Shown here in pieces: positions 28,577 to 39,054 of a stretch of DNA of 63,261 bases. Origin of the DNA: Actinomycetota bacterium (lineage in GTDB: Bacteria; Actinomycetota; Actinomycetes; Mycobacteriales; Pseudonocardiaceae); NCBI GenBank assembly GCA_021324675.1, contig JAJPIR010000363.1, forward strand, positions 1 through 63,261. Reading direction: 5' to 3'. The notes beneath the pieces are model-generated. The model was given only the letters and a program-made list of their open reading frames with translations. It was not told the origin of the DNA and searched no databases. Position numbers and translations under genes: made by a program. Position 1 is the stretch's first letter; every line of letters begins with the position of its first letter.

Positions 28577-29848
28577 TTAGGCGGACTTCTCGCGGCGTTC
28601 GCGGCGGGTGGGTTGGCGGGTCACGATGGTGGGGTTGACGTTTTCCCGCACGGTTTGCTCGGTGATGACCACCTTCGCCACGTCAGTGCGGCTGGGGATG
28701 TCATACATCACGGGCAGCAGCACCTCTTCCATGATGGCGCGTAGACCGCGCGCGCCGGTGCCGCGCAGGATCGCCTGATCAGCGATCGCTTCAAGAGCAG
28801 TACTGGTAAATTCCAGCTCGACGCCATCCATCTCGAACAACTTGCAATACTGCTTTGACAGTGCATTGCGCGGCTCGGTGAGGATCTGCACCAGCGAGTT
28901 TTTGTCCAGGTTCGTAACGCTGGCGATCACCGGAAGCCGCCCGATGAATTCCGGGATCAGCCCAAACTTGATCAGATCCTCCGGCATTACGTCGGCGAAC
29001 ACGTCTGAAGTATCGATCTCGGTTTTGGACCGCAGCTCAGCACCGAAGCCCAGCCCTCGCTTCCCGACTCTGTCCTCGATGATCTTGTCTAGCCCAGCGA
29101 ATGCGCCAGCCACAATAAACAGGACATTCGTCGTATCGATCTGAATGAACTCCTGATGCGGGTGCTTACGGCCACCCTGCGGCGGGACGCTTGCGGTAGT
29201 GCCCTCGAGGATCTTCAGGAGTGCCTGCTGGACACCCTCCCCGGAGACATCCCGGGTGATCGACGGGTTCTCAGATTTCCGGGCGATCTTGTCAACCTCA
29301 TCGATGTAGATGATGCCGGTCTCGGCCCGCTTGACATCGTAGTCGGCTGCCTGGATCAGTTTGAGCAGGATGTTCTCGACGTCCTCGCCAACATAGCCGG
29401 CCTCGGTGAGCGCAGTAGCATCCGCGATGGCAAAAGGAACGTTGAGCAACTTAGCCAAGGTCTGCGCCAGGTACGTCTTGCCGCACCCGGTTGGACCCAA
29501 CATCAAAATGTTGGACTTGGCCAGCTCGATGTCGTCGTCGCGCCCCTTCTCACCGGCCTGAATACGTTTGTAATGGTTATAAACCGCAACTGAAAGCGTG
29601 CGTTTCGCATCGTCTTGGCCGATGACGTACGCATCGAGAAAGTCGTGGATCTCGCTGGGCTTGGGCAGTTCGTCGAGCTTGACATCACCGGTGTCGACGA
29701 GCTCTTCTTCGATGATCTCGTTGCACAGATCGATGCACTCGTCACAGATGTACACGCCGGGCCCAGCGATCAGCTTCTTGACCTGCTTCTGACTCTTCCC
29801 GCAGAAGGAACACTTCAACAGGTCGCCGCCGTCACCGATCCGTGCCAT
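28577..29848 (-). CDS. clpX: ATP-dependent Clp protease ATP-binding subunit ClpX
   Basis: The 423-residue protein has an N-terminal zinc-binding domain (CSFCGKSQ and CDECIDLC), an AAA+ module with Walker A GPTGCGKT and Walker [12 protein letters not shown], and the RPT-like and pore motifs expected of ClpX. It unfolds substrates and feeds them to ClpP1P2. It lies downstream of clpP2, separated by 166 bases, so it may have its own promoter. Confidence 0.97.
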   Translation of the reverse strand: MARIGDGGDLLKCSFCGKSQKQVKKLIAGPGVYICDECIDLCNEIIEEELVDTGDVKLDELPKPSEIHDFLDAYVIGQDDAKRTLSVAVYNHYKRIQAGEKGRDDDIELAKSNILMLGPTGCGKTYLAQTLAKLLNVPFAIADATALTEAGYVGEDVENILLKLIQAADYDVKRAETGIIYIDEVDKIARKSENPSITRDVSGEGVQQALLKILEGTTASVPPQGGRKHPHQEFIQIDTTNVLFIVAGAFAGLDKIIEDRVGKRGLGFGAELRSKTEIDTSDVFADVMPEDLIKFGLIPEFIGRLPVIASVTNLDKNSLVQILTEPRNALSKQYCKLFEMDGVELEFTSTALEAIADQAILRGTGARGLRAIMEEVLLPVMYDIPSRTDVAKVVITEQTVRENVNPTIVTRQPTRRERREKSA

Positions 29849-30014
29849 GGGCGCTGGCCTCTCGTCCTTCCCGGCGCGTGATGTGCAGCGCGCCTGGCTG
29901 CGTGTGCTCGACGTTACCCGTCCGACCCCGTCGTGTGGGAGGACTAGCTTCTCGGATATTGACCGCGCGGCGCGGCTGCGCTGCTCGTTCGGCGTGTCGC
30001 GGTACGCACGGTCA

Positions 30015-30644
30015 TCATCGCGCTGCGGTGAGCTTCCGAACCTGGGTGATCTCGTCGATGATCCCGTATTCCTTGGCCTCGGTAGAGGTCAAAATCTTGT
30101 CCCGGTCGATGTCGGAACGGATGCGCTCCACAGTTTGACCGGTGTGCTTGGCCAGAGTGGATTCCAGCAGGCGGCGCATCCGCTGGATCTCGGCAGCCTG
30201 GATCTCCAAGTCCGACACTTGCCCGTACACACCTTCGGTAGCCGGCTGGTGGATGATGATCTGCGCGTTGGGAACGGCCAGCCGCTTGCCGGGAGTGCCC
30301 GCCGCGAGCAGGACTGCAGCCGCAGAGGCTGCTTGGCCCAGGCAGACGGTCTGGATCTCCGGCCGGACGAACTGCATCGTGTCGTAGATGGCCGTCATCG
30401 CGGTGAACGACCCGCCCGGCGAGTTGATGTACATCGTGATGAGGCGGTCAGGGTCGCTCGATTCCAGCACCAGCAACTGCGCCATGGTGTCGTTGGCGGA
30501 GGTGTTGTTGATCTGCTCACCGAGGAAGATGATGCGTTCTTCGAACAGCTTGTTATACGGGTTGGATTCCTTGATCCCGTAGCTGGTGCGCTCGATGAAT
30601 GAGGGCAGGACGTACCTGGACTGCGGCATGTGATCGTAGTTCAT
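30015..30644 (-). CDS. clpP2: ATP-dependent Clp protease proteolytic subunit 2
   Basis: The 209-residue ClpP has the catalytic Ser in [14 protein letters not shown], His in IIIHQPA and the ClpP2-type ending. In actinobacteria ClpP1 and ClpP2 form a mixed tetradecamer in which each ring is one type. It follows clpP1 by 15 bases. Confidence 0.96.
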   Translation of the reverse strand: MNYDHMPQSRYVLPSFIERTSYGIKESNPYNKLFEERIIFLGEQINNTSANDTMAQLLVLESSDPDRLITMYINSPGGSFTAMTAIYDTMQFVRPEIQTVCLGQAASAAAVLLAAGTPGKRLAVPNAQIIIHQPATEGVYGQVSDLEIQAAEIQRMRRLLESTLAKHTGQTVERIRSDIDRDKILTSTEAKEYGIIDEITQVRKLTAAR

Positions 30645-30659
30645 CGGGGCTCCTCGGGC

Positions 30660-31298
30660 TCAGCGGTCCGCGTCCGGCAGCGAGTTAGGGCGGGTCAGGA
30701 CTCGGTCGACAAAGCCGTACTCGCGGGCCTCTTCCGCGGTGAACCAACGATCCCGATCCGAATCGGCGATGATCCGTTCTACGGATTGGCCAGTCTGCTC
30801 GGCGATAAGCTCTGCCATCTCTCGCTTGTGTTTGGTCAGCATGTCGGCCTGGATAGCGATGTCGGCCGCGGTGCCGGACACGCCTGCCGACGGCTGGTGC
30901 ATGAGGATCCGGGCGTGCGGCAGGGCGTAGCGCTTACCGCGCGTACCGGCAGAGAGCAGGAATTGCCCCATGGACGCGGCCAATCCCATCGCGTAAGTCG
31001 CCACATCCGGTTCGATCAGCTGCATGGTGTCGTAGATCGCCATGCCCGCGGTCACCGAGCCGCCCGGCGAGTTGATGTAGAGCCGGATGTCCTGGTCGGG
31101 ATCTTCGGCCGACAGCAGCAACAGCTGGGCGCAGATCTGGTTCGCGATGTTCTCCTCGACCTGAGAACCGAGCACGATGATGCGCTCGCGCAGCAGTCGC
31201 TCGTAGACGGAATCGGTCAGGTTGAGGCCGGCCGTGGCGGCCCGCATCGCGGGGGCGTCCCGCATCGGCACCGCCGCGGCGATGAGGTGGGAAGTCAC
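30660..31298 (-). CDS. clpP1: ATP-dependent Clp protease proteolytic subunit 1
   Basis: The 212-residue ClpP has the catalytic Ser in [14 protein letters not shown] and His in [10 protein letters not shown] start it at GTG 31298, behind an AGG-rich stretch; an ATG 11 codons later (MRDAPAM) would also fit, and an upstream extension looks non-coding. It is the first gene of clpP1-clpP2 and lies downstream of tig. Confidence 0.95.
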   Translation of the reverse strand: MTSHLIAAAVPMRDAPAMRAATAGLNLTDSVYERLLRERIIVLGSQVEENIANQICAQLLLLSAEDPDQDIRLYINSPGGSVTAGMAIYDTMQLIEPDVATYAMGLAASMGQFLLSAGTRGKRYALPHARILMHQPSAGVSGTAADIAIQADMLTKHKREMAELIAEQTGQSVERIIADSDRDRWFTAEEAREYGFVDRVLTRPNSLPDADR

Positions 31299-31492
31299 GT
31301 TTGCCTGCCTTCTGTCATCAGGTCCACCGGTTGCGGTGAGGTCCGGCTCGCCCGCTCGATCCGAACTCCAAGACGCTGGGAACACTGCCGACCCTAACGA
31401 AAAGTGGGTACCGACTACTTCCTGGCGCGCCCGAGGTTCGCTCAGAGCGTTACGCCGGCGTCCGATCTGGCGTCTTGGCGGCGCCGTACCGT

Positions 31493-32824
31493 CTAACGCT
31501 GGGTCGCCGCGTCGAGCAGGGCCTCAACGTCGAGAGCGTTGCCGGAGGCGTCTGTGACGGTGGCCTGGTGCACCACGGTGGCCAGCGCCTTGCCACGGCG
31601 GACGTCGGCATACATGGCGCCCAGCTCGCCGGACTGGTGAGCCTGCTGGGCGTAATCATTGGGACTAAGGCCCCGGCGATGCGCTTGATACACGATGCGC
31701 TCGCTGAGCTCACTGTCAGTGACGGAGAGCTCTTCAGCATCGGCGATCGCGTCGAGTAACAATTGCGCCTTGACCGTCTCCTGAGCGCTCTTGCGCAGGT
31801 CGGCGTCGAACTCCTCCGGGGTGTGGCCTTGTTGCTCTAGCCAGCGACCAAGGCGCTGCTCATCGTGGTCGAAGGTATGTAGGGCGTCGTGCCTACGTGA
31901 CTCGTACTCGGCATCGACGATCGCCTCCGGCAGGGCCACCTCGGTGGCGTCCAGCAACGCCTTGAGCACCTTGTCTCTGGCTTGCGCACCCTGCTGGATC
32001 GATTTGACCCGCTCAAGCCGGGTGCGCAGGTCCCCCCGAAGTTCGTCGATGGTGTCGAACTCGCTCGCGAGCTGGGCGAACTCGTCGTCCGCCGCGGGCA
32101 ATTCTCGCTCTTTGATTGATCTGATTGTTGCCGTCACCTCAGCCGGCTGCCCGGCGTGTTCACCGGTGGCCAAGGTGGTGGTGACGGTGCGCTGCTCGCC
32201 CTCCGTGGCGCCGATTAGCGCGTCATCGATGCCTTCGAAAAGTTCCCCAGAGCCGATCTGGTAGGACAAATCGGTGGTCGCCAGCTCGGGTATCTCCTCG
32301 CCGCCGACGGTGGCGCTAAGGTCGAGCAGCACGAAGTCGTTCTGCTGCGCGGGACGCTCTACCGTGCGTAGCGTGCCGAAGCGGGACCGTAGACCATCGA
32401 GCTGCTCGTCCACCTCGGCGTCGGTGACTTGGACATCGTCAACGGAGACCGCCAGCTCGGTGAAGGCCGGCATCTCAATGTGCGGCCGGACATCAACCTC
32501 AGCGGTGAATGCGAGCCGGTCGCCGTCCTCGATCTTCGTAACCTCAATCTCCGGACGGCCGAGAGGGTGGACGTCGCCCGAGGAGACGATCTCCGCGTAC
32601 TTCGCCGGTACTGCTCCGCTGATGACCTCTTCGAGTACCGCACCGCGGCCCAAACGCTGCTCTAGAATCCGCGCCGGTGCCTTGCCCCGCCGGAATCCAG
32701 GGATGTTCACCTGCTGGGCAATCTTCTTGTAGGCACGATCGAAGTCGGGCTTCAGCTCGTCGAACGGCACCTCGACGTTGATCTTCACCCGCGTCGGGCT
32801 GAGCTGTTCGACAGTGCTCTTCAC
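31493..32824 (-). CDS. tig: Trigger factor
   Basis: The 443-residue chaperone has an N-terminal ribosome-binding domain with the signature [15 protein letters not shown], an FKBP-like domain (about 160-245) and a helical C-terminal domain. It binds L23 at the ribosomal exit tunnel. The GTG at 32824 follows GAGGAG with good spacing; a 32-codon upstream extension is rejected as non-coding. In related genomes tig sits close to tRNA-Pro and tRNA-Gly; here about 30 kb separates them. Confidence 0.95.
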   Translation of the reverse strand: MKSTVEQLSPTRVKINVEVPFDELKPDFDRAYKKIAQQVNIPGFRRGKAPARILEQRLGRGAVLEEVISGAVPAKYAEIVSSGDVHPLGRPEIEVTKIEDGDRLAFTAEVDVRPHIEMPAFTELAVSVDDVQVTDAEVDEQLDGLRSRFGTLRTVERPAQQNDFVLLDLSATVGGEEIPELATTDLSYQIGSGELFEGIDDALIGATEGEQRTVTTTLATGEHAGQPAEVTATIRSIKERELPAADDEFAQLASEFDTIDELRGDLRTRLERVKSIQQGAQARDKVLKALLDATEVALPEAIVDAEYESRRHDALHTFDHDEQRLGRWLEQQGHTPEEFDADLRKSAQETVKAQLLLDAIADAEELSVTDSELSERIVYQAHRRGLSPNDYAQQAHQSGELGAMYADVRRGKALATVVHQATVTDASGNALDVEALLDAATQR

Positions 32825-33140
32825 GGAGTACTCCTCGGCCGAAGAATTGGGTACACGCCGGCTGAGCCACGGCCGCCGGACAGAAGGTGTGACCGAGTCT
32901 AGGCGAGCCCTGCCCTGCACTGCTGCGGGCGTCCTGTTAATGAGGCAACGACTGTCGTTAATGACGCACCCGAGGTCGCTGGAAGCTGGGGATCGGGTAG
33001 CTCTCCTGCATCCAGCTCATCTGGCAGGGGCGCCGTCAGCCGCCAGTGTGCATGGAGTAGCGAACCGGTTCCGCAACGCTTATGCACCCAGTAATATGGC
33101 GGAGTTTGAAGGTCCATCACCATCGTGTCGGAGATGGGAA
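32825..33140. other. Divergent promoter region between tig and a stress-protein gene
   Basis: About 315 bases that must hold the promoters for both divergent genes. I see no confident consensus boxes and no gene. Confidence 0.5.
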
Positions 33141-33608
33141 ATGCACGAGCCAATCCCTGCTGCGCGCTCGTCCGACCCGGTTGCCACTGAAGGGACCACT
33201 CGTCCAATTCTCGTGGGGTATGACGGATCCGCACCCAGCCGACATGCGCTTGCCTACGCCGCCGGCATGGCCCGCCGGATGGATCGGGTATTGCTGCTGG
33301 CCCATGTCCGCCCAACCCCTGCCTGTTATGCACTCGACTATGGATGGCCGTTGCCCGCTGAGGACCCCGCCGAACTGCTGGCCTGGCTGCGCGCCGAACT
33401 TGTCGAGACCATCGATCCCGCGGGCTTAGCCGTGCAATTTGTCCACCGTATGGGCGATGCCGCGCGGCAGCTCGCTGCGCTGGCCGGTGAAACGCAAGCC
33501 GATGCGATCGTTCTCGGTGCGCCAAGGCACTGGCTGCACCGCATGACCGGATCGGTGCCCGCGTGGTTAGCTCGCCACGCATGCTGCCCCGTGATCACGG
33601 TGCCTTGA
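33141..33608 (+). CDS. Universal stress protein (UspA) family protein
   Basis: The 155-residue single-domain Usp protein opens ILVGYDGSAPSRHALAYA and has the nucleotide-binding end AIVLGAPRHWLHRMTGSVPAWL plus CCPVITVP, the usual G-2x-G-9x-G(S/T) type loop in altered form. The ATG at 33141 follows GGAG at 8 bases. Usp proteins of this type often bind ATP and respond to dormancy or stress. It stands alone, divergent from tig. Confidence 0.85.
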   Translation: MHEPIPAARSSDPVATEGTTRPILVGYDGSAPSRHALAYAAGMARRMDRVLLLAHVRPTPACYALDYGWPLPAEDPAELLAWLRAELVETIDPAGLAVQFVHRMGDAARQLAALAGETQADAIVLGAPRHWLHRMTGSVPAWLARHACCPVITVP

Positions 33609-34109
33609 ATAGGACCCCGGCGGCGGTCGGATCGCCCGCGCCATAAGAAAATGAACCGATGTCTGCTAATTTCGGTACTGTCGCCCGGGCTATCGCAGCA
33701 CTGCTGCATACCACTATTCTACAGCAATTGTTGATACTCGCACCTTTCCGGCCGGTCGGCACCGGCTGCCACAAATGGCAGTGATGGTGGTATTGGTGCA
33801 CGTCTCGAAGCGTCGCCTGATGATTGTATCGCCCAGCCCCGACGTCTTGACCGCAATTTTCTTCGGGAGCCGCACCAGCCACGAGAGACACCTCGTCCAC
33901 GGAGACGCTGGACGGATAACCGGGTAGGTGCGGCGACCACGCCCGGCTCCATCATCGGCACCGGGCGTGACCTTAACGGGAACGGGACGCGCCTTAAATG
34001 GCGATCCATTCGCACCGGATTGTCAAGAACGAATAATTTGACGGCCTGTTCGTGCTGCTGGTTGCCGAGACGTGGACCGATCAAATCCACCAGCTTTACC
34101 GGCGAAATG
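33609..34109. other. Gene-free stretch
   Basis: About 500 bases. Open frames on the minus strand overlap one another and lack ribosome sites or family features. Nothing supportable is seen. Confidence 0.45.
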
Positions 34110-34298
34110 TCACCCTCCGCCCCCGGTAGGCATGCAGGTGTGAAGCATTGGCAGCTCTACGTACCCCAGCGGGCAGCCCTGCATGTGTATTGGGGTCGTC
34201 GTGGTTGTTGTGTTGGCGGCGGCCACTGCGGTGCCGCCAAGAAGCACCCCGCCGAGTACGGCCGTAGCGGTAAGACAACCAATGATTGCTTCTCGCAT
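34110..34298 (-). CDS. Small secreted Gly/Thr-rich protein
   Basis: The 62-residue protein opens MREAIIGCLTATAVLGGV, continues as a signal peptide cut near TAVAAA, then has a Thr run and a short tail with two Cys (MQGCPLGYVELPMLHTCMP) ending in Gly. A GGGG-type ribosome site precedes the ATG. The two Cys 14 residues apart could form one disulfide loop. No family was recognised. Confidence 0.55.
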   Translation of the reverse strand: MREAIIGCLTATAVLGGVLLGGTAVAAANTTTTTTPIHMQGCPLGYVELPMLHTCMPTGGGG

Positions 34299-35005
34299 GA
34301 TATACCCCAGCCCTAGTGGTACCCACCGATTATCACGGTAGGTTACCTCTATCAATACCATGAACGCCCGTTTGCGATAACACCAGACACCGCCCACCAC
34401 ACGGCCGCATCACCGGGACCGGCGAATGGCGGAGTCGCTATGCATTGCAGGCACGGTCGGTAACGAGCCGCTGGGCGTTTCGGGTGAGGTGTTGTTAGGC
34501 CGACTGGGTCTGCTTTCCCAACGTTACACGAAGGGCTTAGACGCTCTGTATCTCGCCGATGAACCTAGCGTGTTTTAAGCATGAGCCACGCCCCAAGAAC
34601 GTCATATCAGAATCACCGTTACCGCTTGCGACGATCAGGCAAGCCAGTGATATGAACGAGTTGTTGCCGAACGCAGTAACCGTGGGTATCACGCACCTAA
34701 ACCGGCTGCGATCAAAACAAATTCAAGATCGACGATTGAAGTGAGAGAGCGGTGGGTTAGCGATGGGATCCCTCACTCCCGGCAGCGGTGCGCGGACGTC
34801 CGGCCATGTCCACACCTGCACGCGTACGTCTGGAGGCACCGAAGTACGAGCGGTCTACGTACCGTGCTGCCGGCAAGCCGCCAGATCATCGTGGGGAGGG
34901 CAGAAGCCACGGCTTCGGCCCGAACCATGCCGGTCCGGCTTGAACCGGAAAACTTACCCGAACGACCGGTTTGCCGGTTGCGCTTCGTGGTAACCGCGGC
35001 GGCTT
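34299..35005. other. Gene-free stretch upstream of the partner-switching operon
   Basis: About 700 bases with no supportable gene; a 61-codon plus-strand frame at 34559 has no ribosome site. The operon promoter must lie at the right edge, but I see no clear boxes. Confidence 0.45.
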
Positions 35006-36724
35006 ATGCCAGGCGAGTCTGCTGTCCTTAATTCTAAGACCGTGACCTTGGAGACCGGGAGGTCTAGAGGCTCGACTATCTGCGTGTCGTACCCTATGCC
35101 GATCATGTCTACGCCGGATGAGCTGGCCAATATGCCGGGTGCTGACGAACGATTGCGTCGGATCGAGTCGGTGACCGATGCAGCGCTGGCGCACCTCAGC
35201 GTTGATGATCTTTTGGCTGAGTTGCTGGAGCGAGTGCAGGGACTGCTCAAGGTCGACACGGTCGCCGTATTGCTGCTGGATACCTCTTCGGAGCACCTGG
35301 TGGCAACCGCGGCGAAAGGAATCGAGGCAGAGGTCCGCCAAGGGGTTCGGATTCCCTTGGGCAGAGGCTTTGCTGGTCGTGTCGCAGCGGAGAAGAAAGC
35401 GGTGATACTTCCGCAGGTTGATCACACCACGGTCCTCAATCCAATTCTTTGGGAGCATGGGATTCGTTCGCTGCTCGGAGTACCGCTGCTGACCAGCGGG
35501 AGGATCATAGGTGTGCTGCATGTTGGCACACTCGGTACCCGTCGGTTCACCGATGATGACGTTCAGTTGCTCCAGATTGTGGCTGATCGAGTCGCGTCGG
35601 CGATCCAAGTTCGACAGGCTGAAGCCGAGCGAACCGCATCCAGAATGCTGCAACGCAGCTTGCTGCCCGGGCGGCTGCCGGTGGTGGCTGGCCTTGAAAT
35701 GGCCGCTCGCTACGTTCCCGCCGAGCGTGGCGGCGTCGGTGGCGACTGGTATGACGTGTTCGTCCTTCCCTCCGGCGGGCTGTGTGTCGTGATGGGAGAC
35801 GTGGTGGGGCGCGGATTTGTTGCTGCAGAGGAGATGGGTCGGCTGCGCAGCGCGCTACGCGCGCATGTACTTTTCAGCAACGATCCCGCAGAGGCCTTAA
35901 GCAGACTGGACCAGCAAGTGCGGCACTTTGATCGGCCAAGGATGACGGCTACGGTCCAGTTGGCGATTTTTGAGCCATCGTTTGAGCAGTTGCGCCTGTC
36001 CTCGGCCGGCCACCTGCCGCCAGTGCTTGCCCTTCCTGAGAGGCCTGCGGACATCATTGATGTGCCGGGTGATCCTCCGATCGGTGTTTCCGCTGCACTA
36101 CGACGCAGATCAACGACGATCAACGTGCCGGCAGGTGCATTGTTGTGCTTCTACACTGATGGATTGATTGAGCGGCGCGATACCTCGCTGGATATCGGCC
36201 TCAAGCGCTTGTGTGATACGGTTGTGGCTGGACCAGTAGAGTTGGTCAGTGCAAGCATCATGGGCAAACTTATTGGCGACGATCCACCCGCTGATGACAT
36301 TGCGATGCTGGTGTTGCGCCGTCAACGCATCACTGAGATTGGACCATTGCAATTAGCGTTGCCAGCGCAGCCACGGTCACTGAAGGGTATTCGTGATGCC
36401 ATCCGCTGCTGGCTGTCCGCAGTCGGCGCAGGACCCCGCGCGACCGCCGATTTGCTTATTGCTGTCGGTGAGGCGTGCACGAATGTGGTGCAACACGCCT
36501 ACGGACCTGAGGTTGGCATTGTAACGGTGCATGTGGAGCTTCAGTTGCCAGACGTAGTCGCCACTATCGGGGATGCCGGTCGGTGGCGACTGCCGCGCGG
36601 CGACAATCGAGGACGGGGAATGCTGGTTATGCGTTATTGCTCAGATGACGTACGTATTGATTATGGCCCTGCCGGCACCACGGTGGTCATTCGTCGTCGC
36701 CTGGCGGAGGAGGCAACTCGATGA
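35006..36724 (+). CDS. GAF-PP2C (SpoIIE/RsbU) phosphatase fused to RsbW-like kinase
   Basis: The 572-residue protein has a GAF sensor domain (about 55-195), a PP2C-type SpoIIE phosphatase (about 225-430; GGVGGDWYDVF, GDVVGRG, STDG-like CFYTDGLIER, DDPPADDIAML) and a C-terminal HATPase/anti-sigma kinase (about 450-572; GEACTNVVQHAY, GDAGRWRLPRGD, NRGRGMLVMRY). Such proteins dephosphorylate STAS antagonists and can also act as anti-sigma kinases. The start is uncertain; ATG 35105 is an alternative. Its stop overlaps the next start (ATGA), so the three genes are one unit. No sigma factor is adjacent. Confidence 0.9.
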   Translation: MPGESAVLNSKTVTLETGRSRGSTICVSYPMPIMSTPDELANMPGADERLRRIESVTDAALAHLSVDDLLAELLERVQGLLKVDTVAVLLLDTSSEHLVATAAKGIEAEVRQGVRIPLGRGFAGRVAAEKKAVILPQVDHTTVLNPILWEHGIRSLLGVPLLTSGRIIGVLHVGTLGTRRFTDDDVQLLQIVADRVASAIQVRQAEAERTASRMLQRSLLPGRLPVVAGLEMAARYVPAERGGVGGDWYDVFVLPSGGLCVVMGDVVGRGFVAAEEMGRLRSALRAHVLFSNDPAEALSRLDQQVRHFDRPRMTATVQLAIFEPSFEQLRLSSAGHLPPVLALPERPADIIDVPGDPPIGVSAALRRRSTTINVPAGALLCFYTDGLIERRDTSLDIGLKRLCDTVVAGPVELVSASIMGKLIGDDPPADDIAMLVLRRQRITEIGPLQLALPAQPRSLKGIRDAIRCWLSAVGAGPRATADLLIAVGEACTNVVQHAYGPEVGIVTVHVELQLPDVVATIGDAGRWRLPRGDNRGRGMLVMRYCSDDVRIDYGPAGTTVVIRRRLAEEATR

Positions 36725-37446
36725 GCGTGACGATGGCAGACGCCAGCGCCGAAAACGGACCAGTTCGCCTCAGCCTTAGTGGTGATATCGACCGGGCAAA
36801 TGTTGCCGCCATCGAAGAAGAGATTCGCGCGGCGGTTTCCGGTCAGCCCACCGGAGTTTCGGTGGATCTTACCAATGTCACCTATATCGACAGTGCCGGA
36901 AAAAGATTACTCTTCGACTTGGCGTCCGCCCTGCAGGAATCGCACGTTACACTCGAAGTAATTGTGCCCTTTGATTCACCCACGCGCAGGTTGATTGAGC
37001 TGTCAGGACTCCAGTCGCTTGCTGCATTACTGCTTATGCGCCGACAGGACAGCAGTGAGGCCAGCCCGCTGGAGTTGGTGGTGCCTGCGCAGCCGTGGTC
37101 ACTAAAGAATATTCGTGATGCCATGCGGCGCTGGTTGTCAGCAGTCAGCGCGGAGCCGCGCGCCGTCGCTGATCTGCTGATTGCTGTAGGCGAGGCCTGC
37201 ACCAACGTCGTGGACCATGCTTACGGAACTGATGGTGGGATTGTGACGGTACATCTAGAGCTACAGCTTTCGGATGTGGTCGCTACCATCGCGGACACCG
37301 GTCAATGGGGGTTACCGCCCGGCAGGAATCGAGGACGGGGAACGATGTTCATGCGAAACTGCTCCGATGATCTGCGGATCGATCACGGTCCTGCCGGCAC
37401 GACGGTGGTCATCCGTCGCCACCTGATCGAGGAGACAAGCCGATGA
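36721..37446 (+). CDS. STAS antagonist fused to RsbW-like anti-sigma kinase
   Basis: The 241-residue protein has an N-terminal STAS domain (about 1-105) with the phosphorylatable Ser in YIDSAGKRLLF and a C-terminal HATPase kinase (about 118-241; GEACTNVVDHAY, ADTGQWGLPPGRN, NRGRGTMFMRN). Normally these two are separate, opposing proteins. The kinase half is very like the kinase half of the gene before it, and the STAS half like the gene after it, so a tandem duplication created the fusion. ATGA overlaps on both sides imply translational coupling. Cis or trans phosphorylation of its own STAS serine is an open question. Confidence 0.9.
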   Translation: MSVTMADASAENGPVRLSLSGDIDRANVAAIEEEIRAAVSGQPTGVSVDLTNVTYIDSAGKRLLFDLASALQESHVTLEVIVPFDSPTRRLIELSGLQSLAALLLMRRQDSSEASPLELVVPAQPWSLKNIRDAMRRWLSAVSAEPRAVADLLIAVGEACTNVVDHAYGTDGGIVTVHLELQLSDVVATIADTGQWGLPPGRNRGRGTMFMRNCSDDLRIDHGPAGTTVVIRRHLIEETSR

Positions 37447-37769
37447 CCGTCGCAACGGTGGATGCCAGCACTGACAATGGGTCGGTTCACATCAGCCTTA
37501 GCGGTGAAATCGATCTAGCGAACGCCTCAACCGTCGACGAGCAAATCCACGCGGCGGTTTCCGGTCAGCCTACGGCGGTGTCGGTGGACCTCACCAACCT
37601 CACCTACATGGATAGCGTTGGAATAAAATTGCTTTTCGATTTGGTCTCCCTTTTACAGGAGTCAGACATTCCACTTGAGATCATCGCACCTTTTGGGGCG
37701 CCGACCCGCCGCTTAATTGAGTTTTCAGGACTGGACTCGCTCGTCACCCTTAACCCCGCATGCAACTAG
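37443..37769 (+). CDS. STAS-domain anti-sigma factor antagonist
   Basis: The 108-residue single STAS domain has the conserved serine in YMDSVGIKLLFDL. It is closely similar to the STAS half of the preceding fusion (SVDLTN, TRRLIE, FSGLDSL against LSGLQSL). When unphosphorylated such proteins bind the kinase and free its sigma factor. It ends the operon, with its ATG overlapping the previous stop. Confidence 0.92.
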   Translation: MTVATVDASTDNGSVHISLSGEIDLANASTVDEQIHAAVSGQPTAVSVDLTNLTYMDSVGIKLLFDLVSLLQESDIPLEIIAPFGAPTRRLIEFSGLDSLVTLNPACN

Positions 37770-37852
37770 CTTTTTAAGTACCGTTTCCATGGCGCGAGCC
37801 AACAGCGACACCACATACTTTTCACAACGGCCACGCGGTGGTCTGAACGGTC

Positions 37853-38230
37853 TTAGGTCGACAGGTCAAGGCGTGCTCCGGTCTGAGTGATCCAGTCATG
37901 CAGGGTAAGGACGAGTTCGGCGTTGCGCCGTTGCGTGGCAAGACTGACCGCGCCAATCAGGCTATCCAGCAGGGCGTATACCCGGTGGGCGTCAAGGAGC
38001 TCCAGCACTGGGGAAGTGCCGTCAGCGACGAGCTTGTCCAGCTGCTCGTGCAGCGCCTGCCCGTAGGCGGGGTCCTGGATGGAGGGGTACGGGCTTTTCC
38101 TCCGCCCGACGATCGAGGCCGGCAGCAGGTCGCTCACGGCGGCGCGCAGGAGGCTTTTTCGCGACGATCGAAAGTCTTGAATGACCAGGGAGTATTGAAT
38201 ACGTACTGCACCAGCCGATGATCCCGGGCT
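37853..38230 (-). pseudogene. Remnant of an asparagine synthase C-terminus
   Basis: On the minus strand DHRLVQYVFNTPWSFKTFD is followed, after a one-base frameshift in the CTTTTTC run near 38155, by LLPASIVGRRKSPYPSIQDP, both typical of AsnB-type glutamine-hydrolysing asparagine synthases. About 125 residues of the C-terminus survive. The glutaminase domain and most of the synthetase domain are missing, and similarity stops abruptly near 38230. It is a decayed gene, perhaps from a natural-product cluster. Confidence 0.75.
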
Positions 38231-38388
38231 GGACGGGCTTGAACGGCATGGAGATTGTCACTCCCTGATCCCCCTTGGCCAGGGACGGCGCGGGACTGGG
38301 CGGTACGCGACTACCGCACCCCGTGCTCGCTGTCGCCAAACGGATCCCAACAACATCAACAACTGACCACTAGATCAGCGGTAGTTTT

Positions 38389-39054
38389 TCAATCGCCTAC
38401 TCCTCCGCGCTGATGCCGTTTAGGATACCAGACACCATTTATAATATTCGGCCCTTGGAAACCACCGCCCCAATTGTTGATGGGCCGGGGGCACACGCCC
38501 ATCTTGGACGAGTTGTCCATGGTTCCCCATATAAGGTTCAGATCTATCGCTGGCGCGAAAATTAGGCCCCCGCACGATGTTAGTGTCAGGGTCCAGCACT
38601 GACTGAGGGGGGTTAGCGTACCGTTTTCTTTATATTGATAATCACCGGAAAGCTGATCCAGACAGCCAACATGAATCCCATTTCCAGTTGGATTACTCAC
38701 GTGGTAGCTGATGCGCCTGCGCTTGCTAGTGTCAGGGCCGTCAACTTCCTCGCTGGCGGCAGATTCGATATAGTAAGTCATTTTTTTCAGGTAGTCGATA
38801 AAAATCGCGGGTGTAAGATACCACAGATGGCCCTTTTTCTCTATTGTATCCTTGCCAAGGTCTTTGGTGGCCCGCGCTTCCCCTCCGTGGTTATTGTGGT
38901 TTAGATTGTCCGGTTTAAGGTATCCACCATTGACGGCGTGAACAAGCATCACTTCGAGTTTGCCACTGATAGCATCAATAACATTGAAGTCACCGATCGA
39001 GATCACCGTCACTGAACTACAAGTTGTCAAGGTTTCGACGCCGAGTGTTGTCAT
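38389..39054 (-). CDS. Hypothetical protein in AT-richer DNA
   Basis: The 221-residue protein matches no family I know. It has no signal peptide or membrane helix, is rich in Gly, Asn and Thr, and contains scattered Cys (SSVTV-, LDQLSG-, SQCWTLTLTSCGG, GVCPRP). AAGGTG lies before the ATG. Its base composition is clearly more AT-rich than its neighbours, so it was probably acquired recently. The late region WGTMDNSSK...INNWGGGFQGP looks like a compact beta-rich fold, which is inference only. Confidence 0.5.
   Translation of the reverse strand: MTTLGVETLTTCSSVTVISIGDFNVIDAISGKLEVMLVHAVNGGYLKPDNLNHNNHGGEARATKDLGKDTIEKKGHLWYLTPAIFIDYLKKMTYYIESAASEEVDGPDTSKRRRISYHVSNPTGNGIHVGCLDQLSGDYQYKENGTLTPLSQCWTLTLTSCGGLIFAPAIDLNLIWGTMDNSSKMGVCPRPINNWGGGFQGPNIINGVWYPKRHQRGGVGD

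Noticed and set aside
34559-34744. 61-codon plus-strand frame
   Set aside because: No ribosome site, no family likeness and no neighbours to support it.
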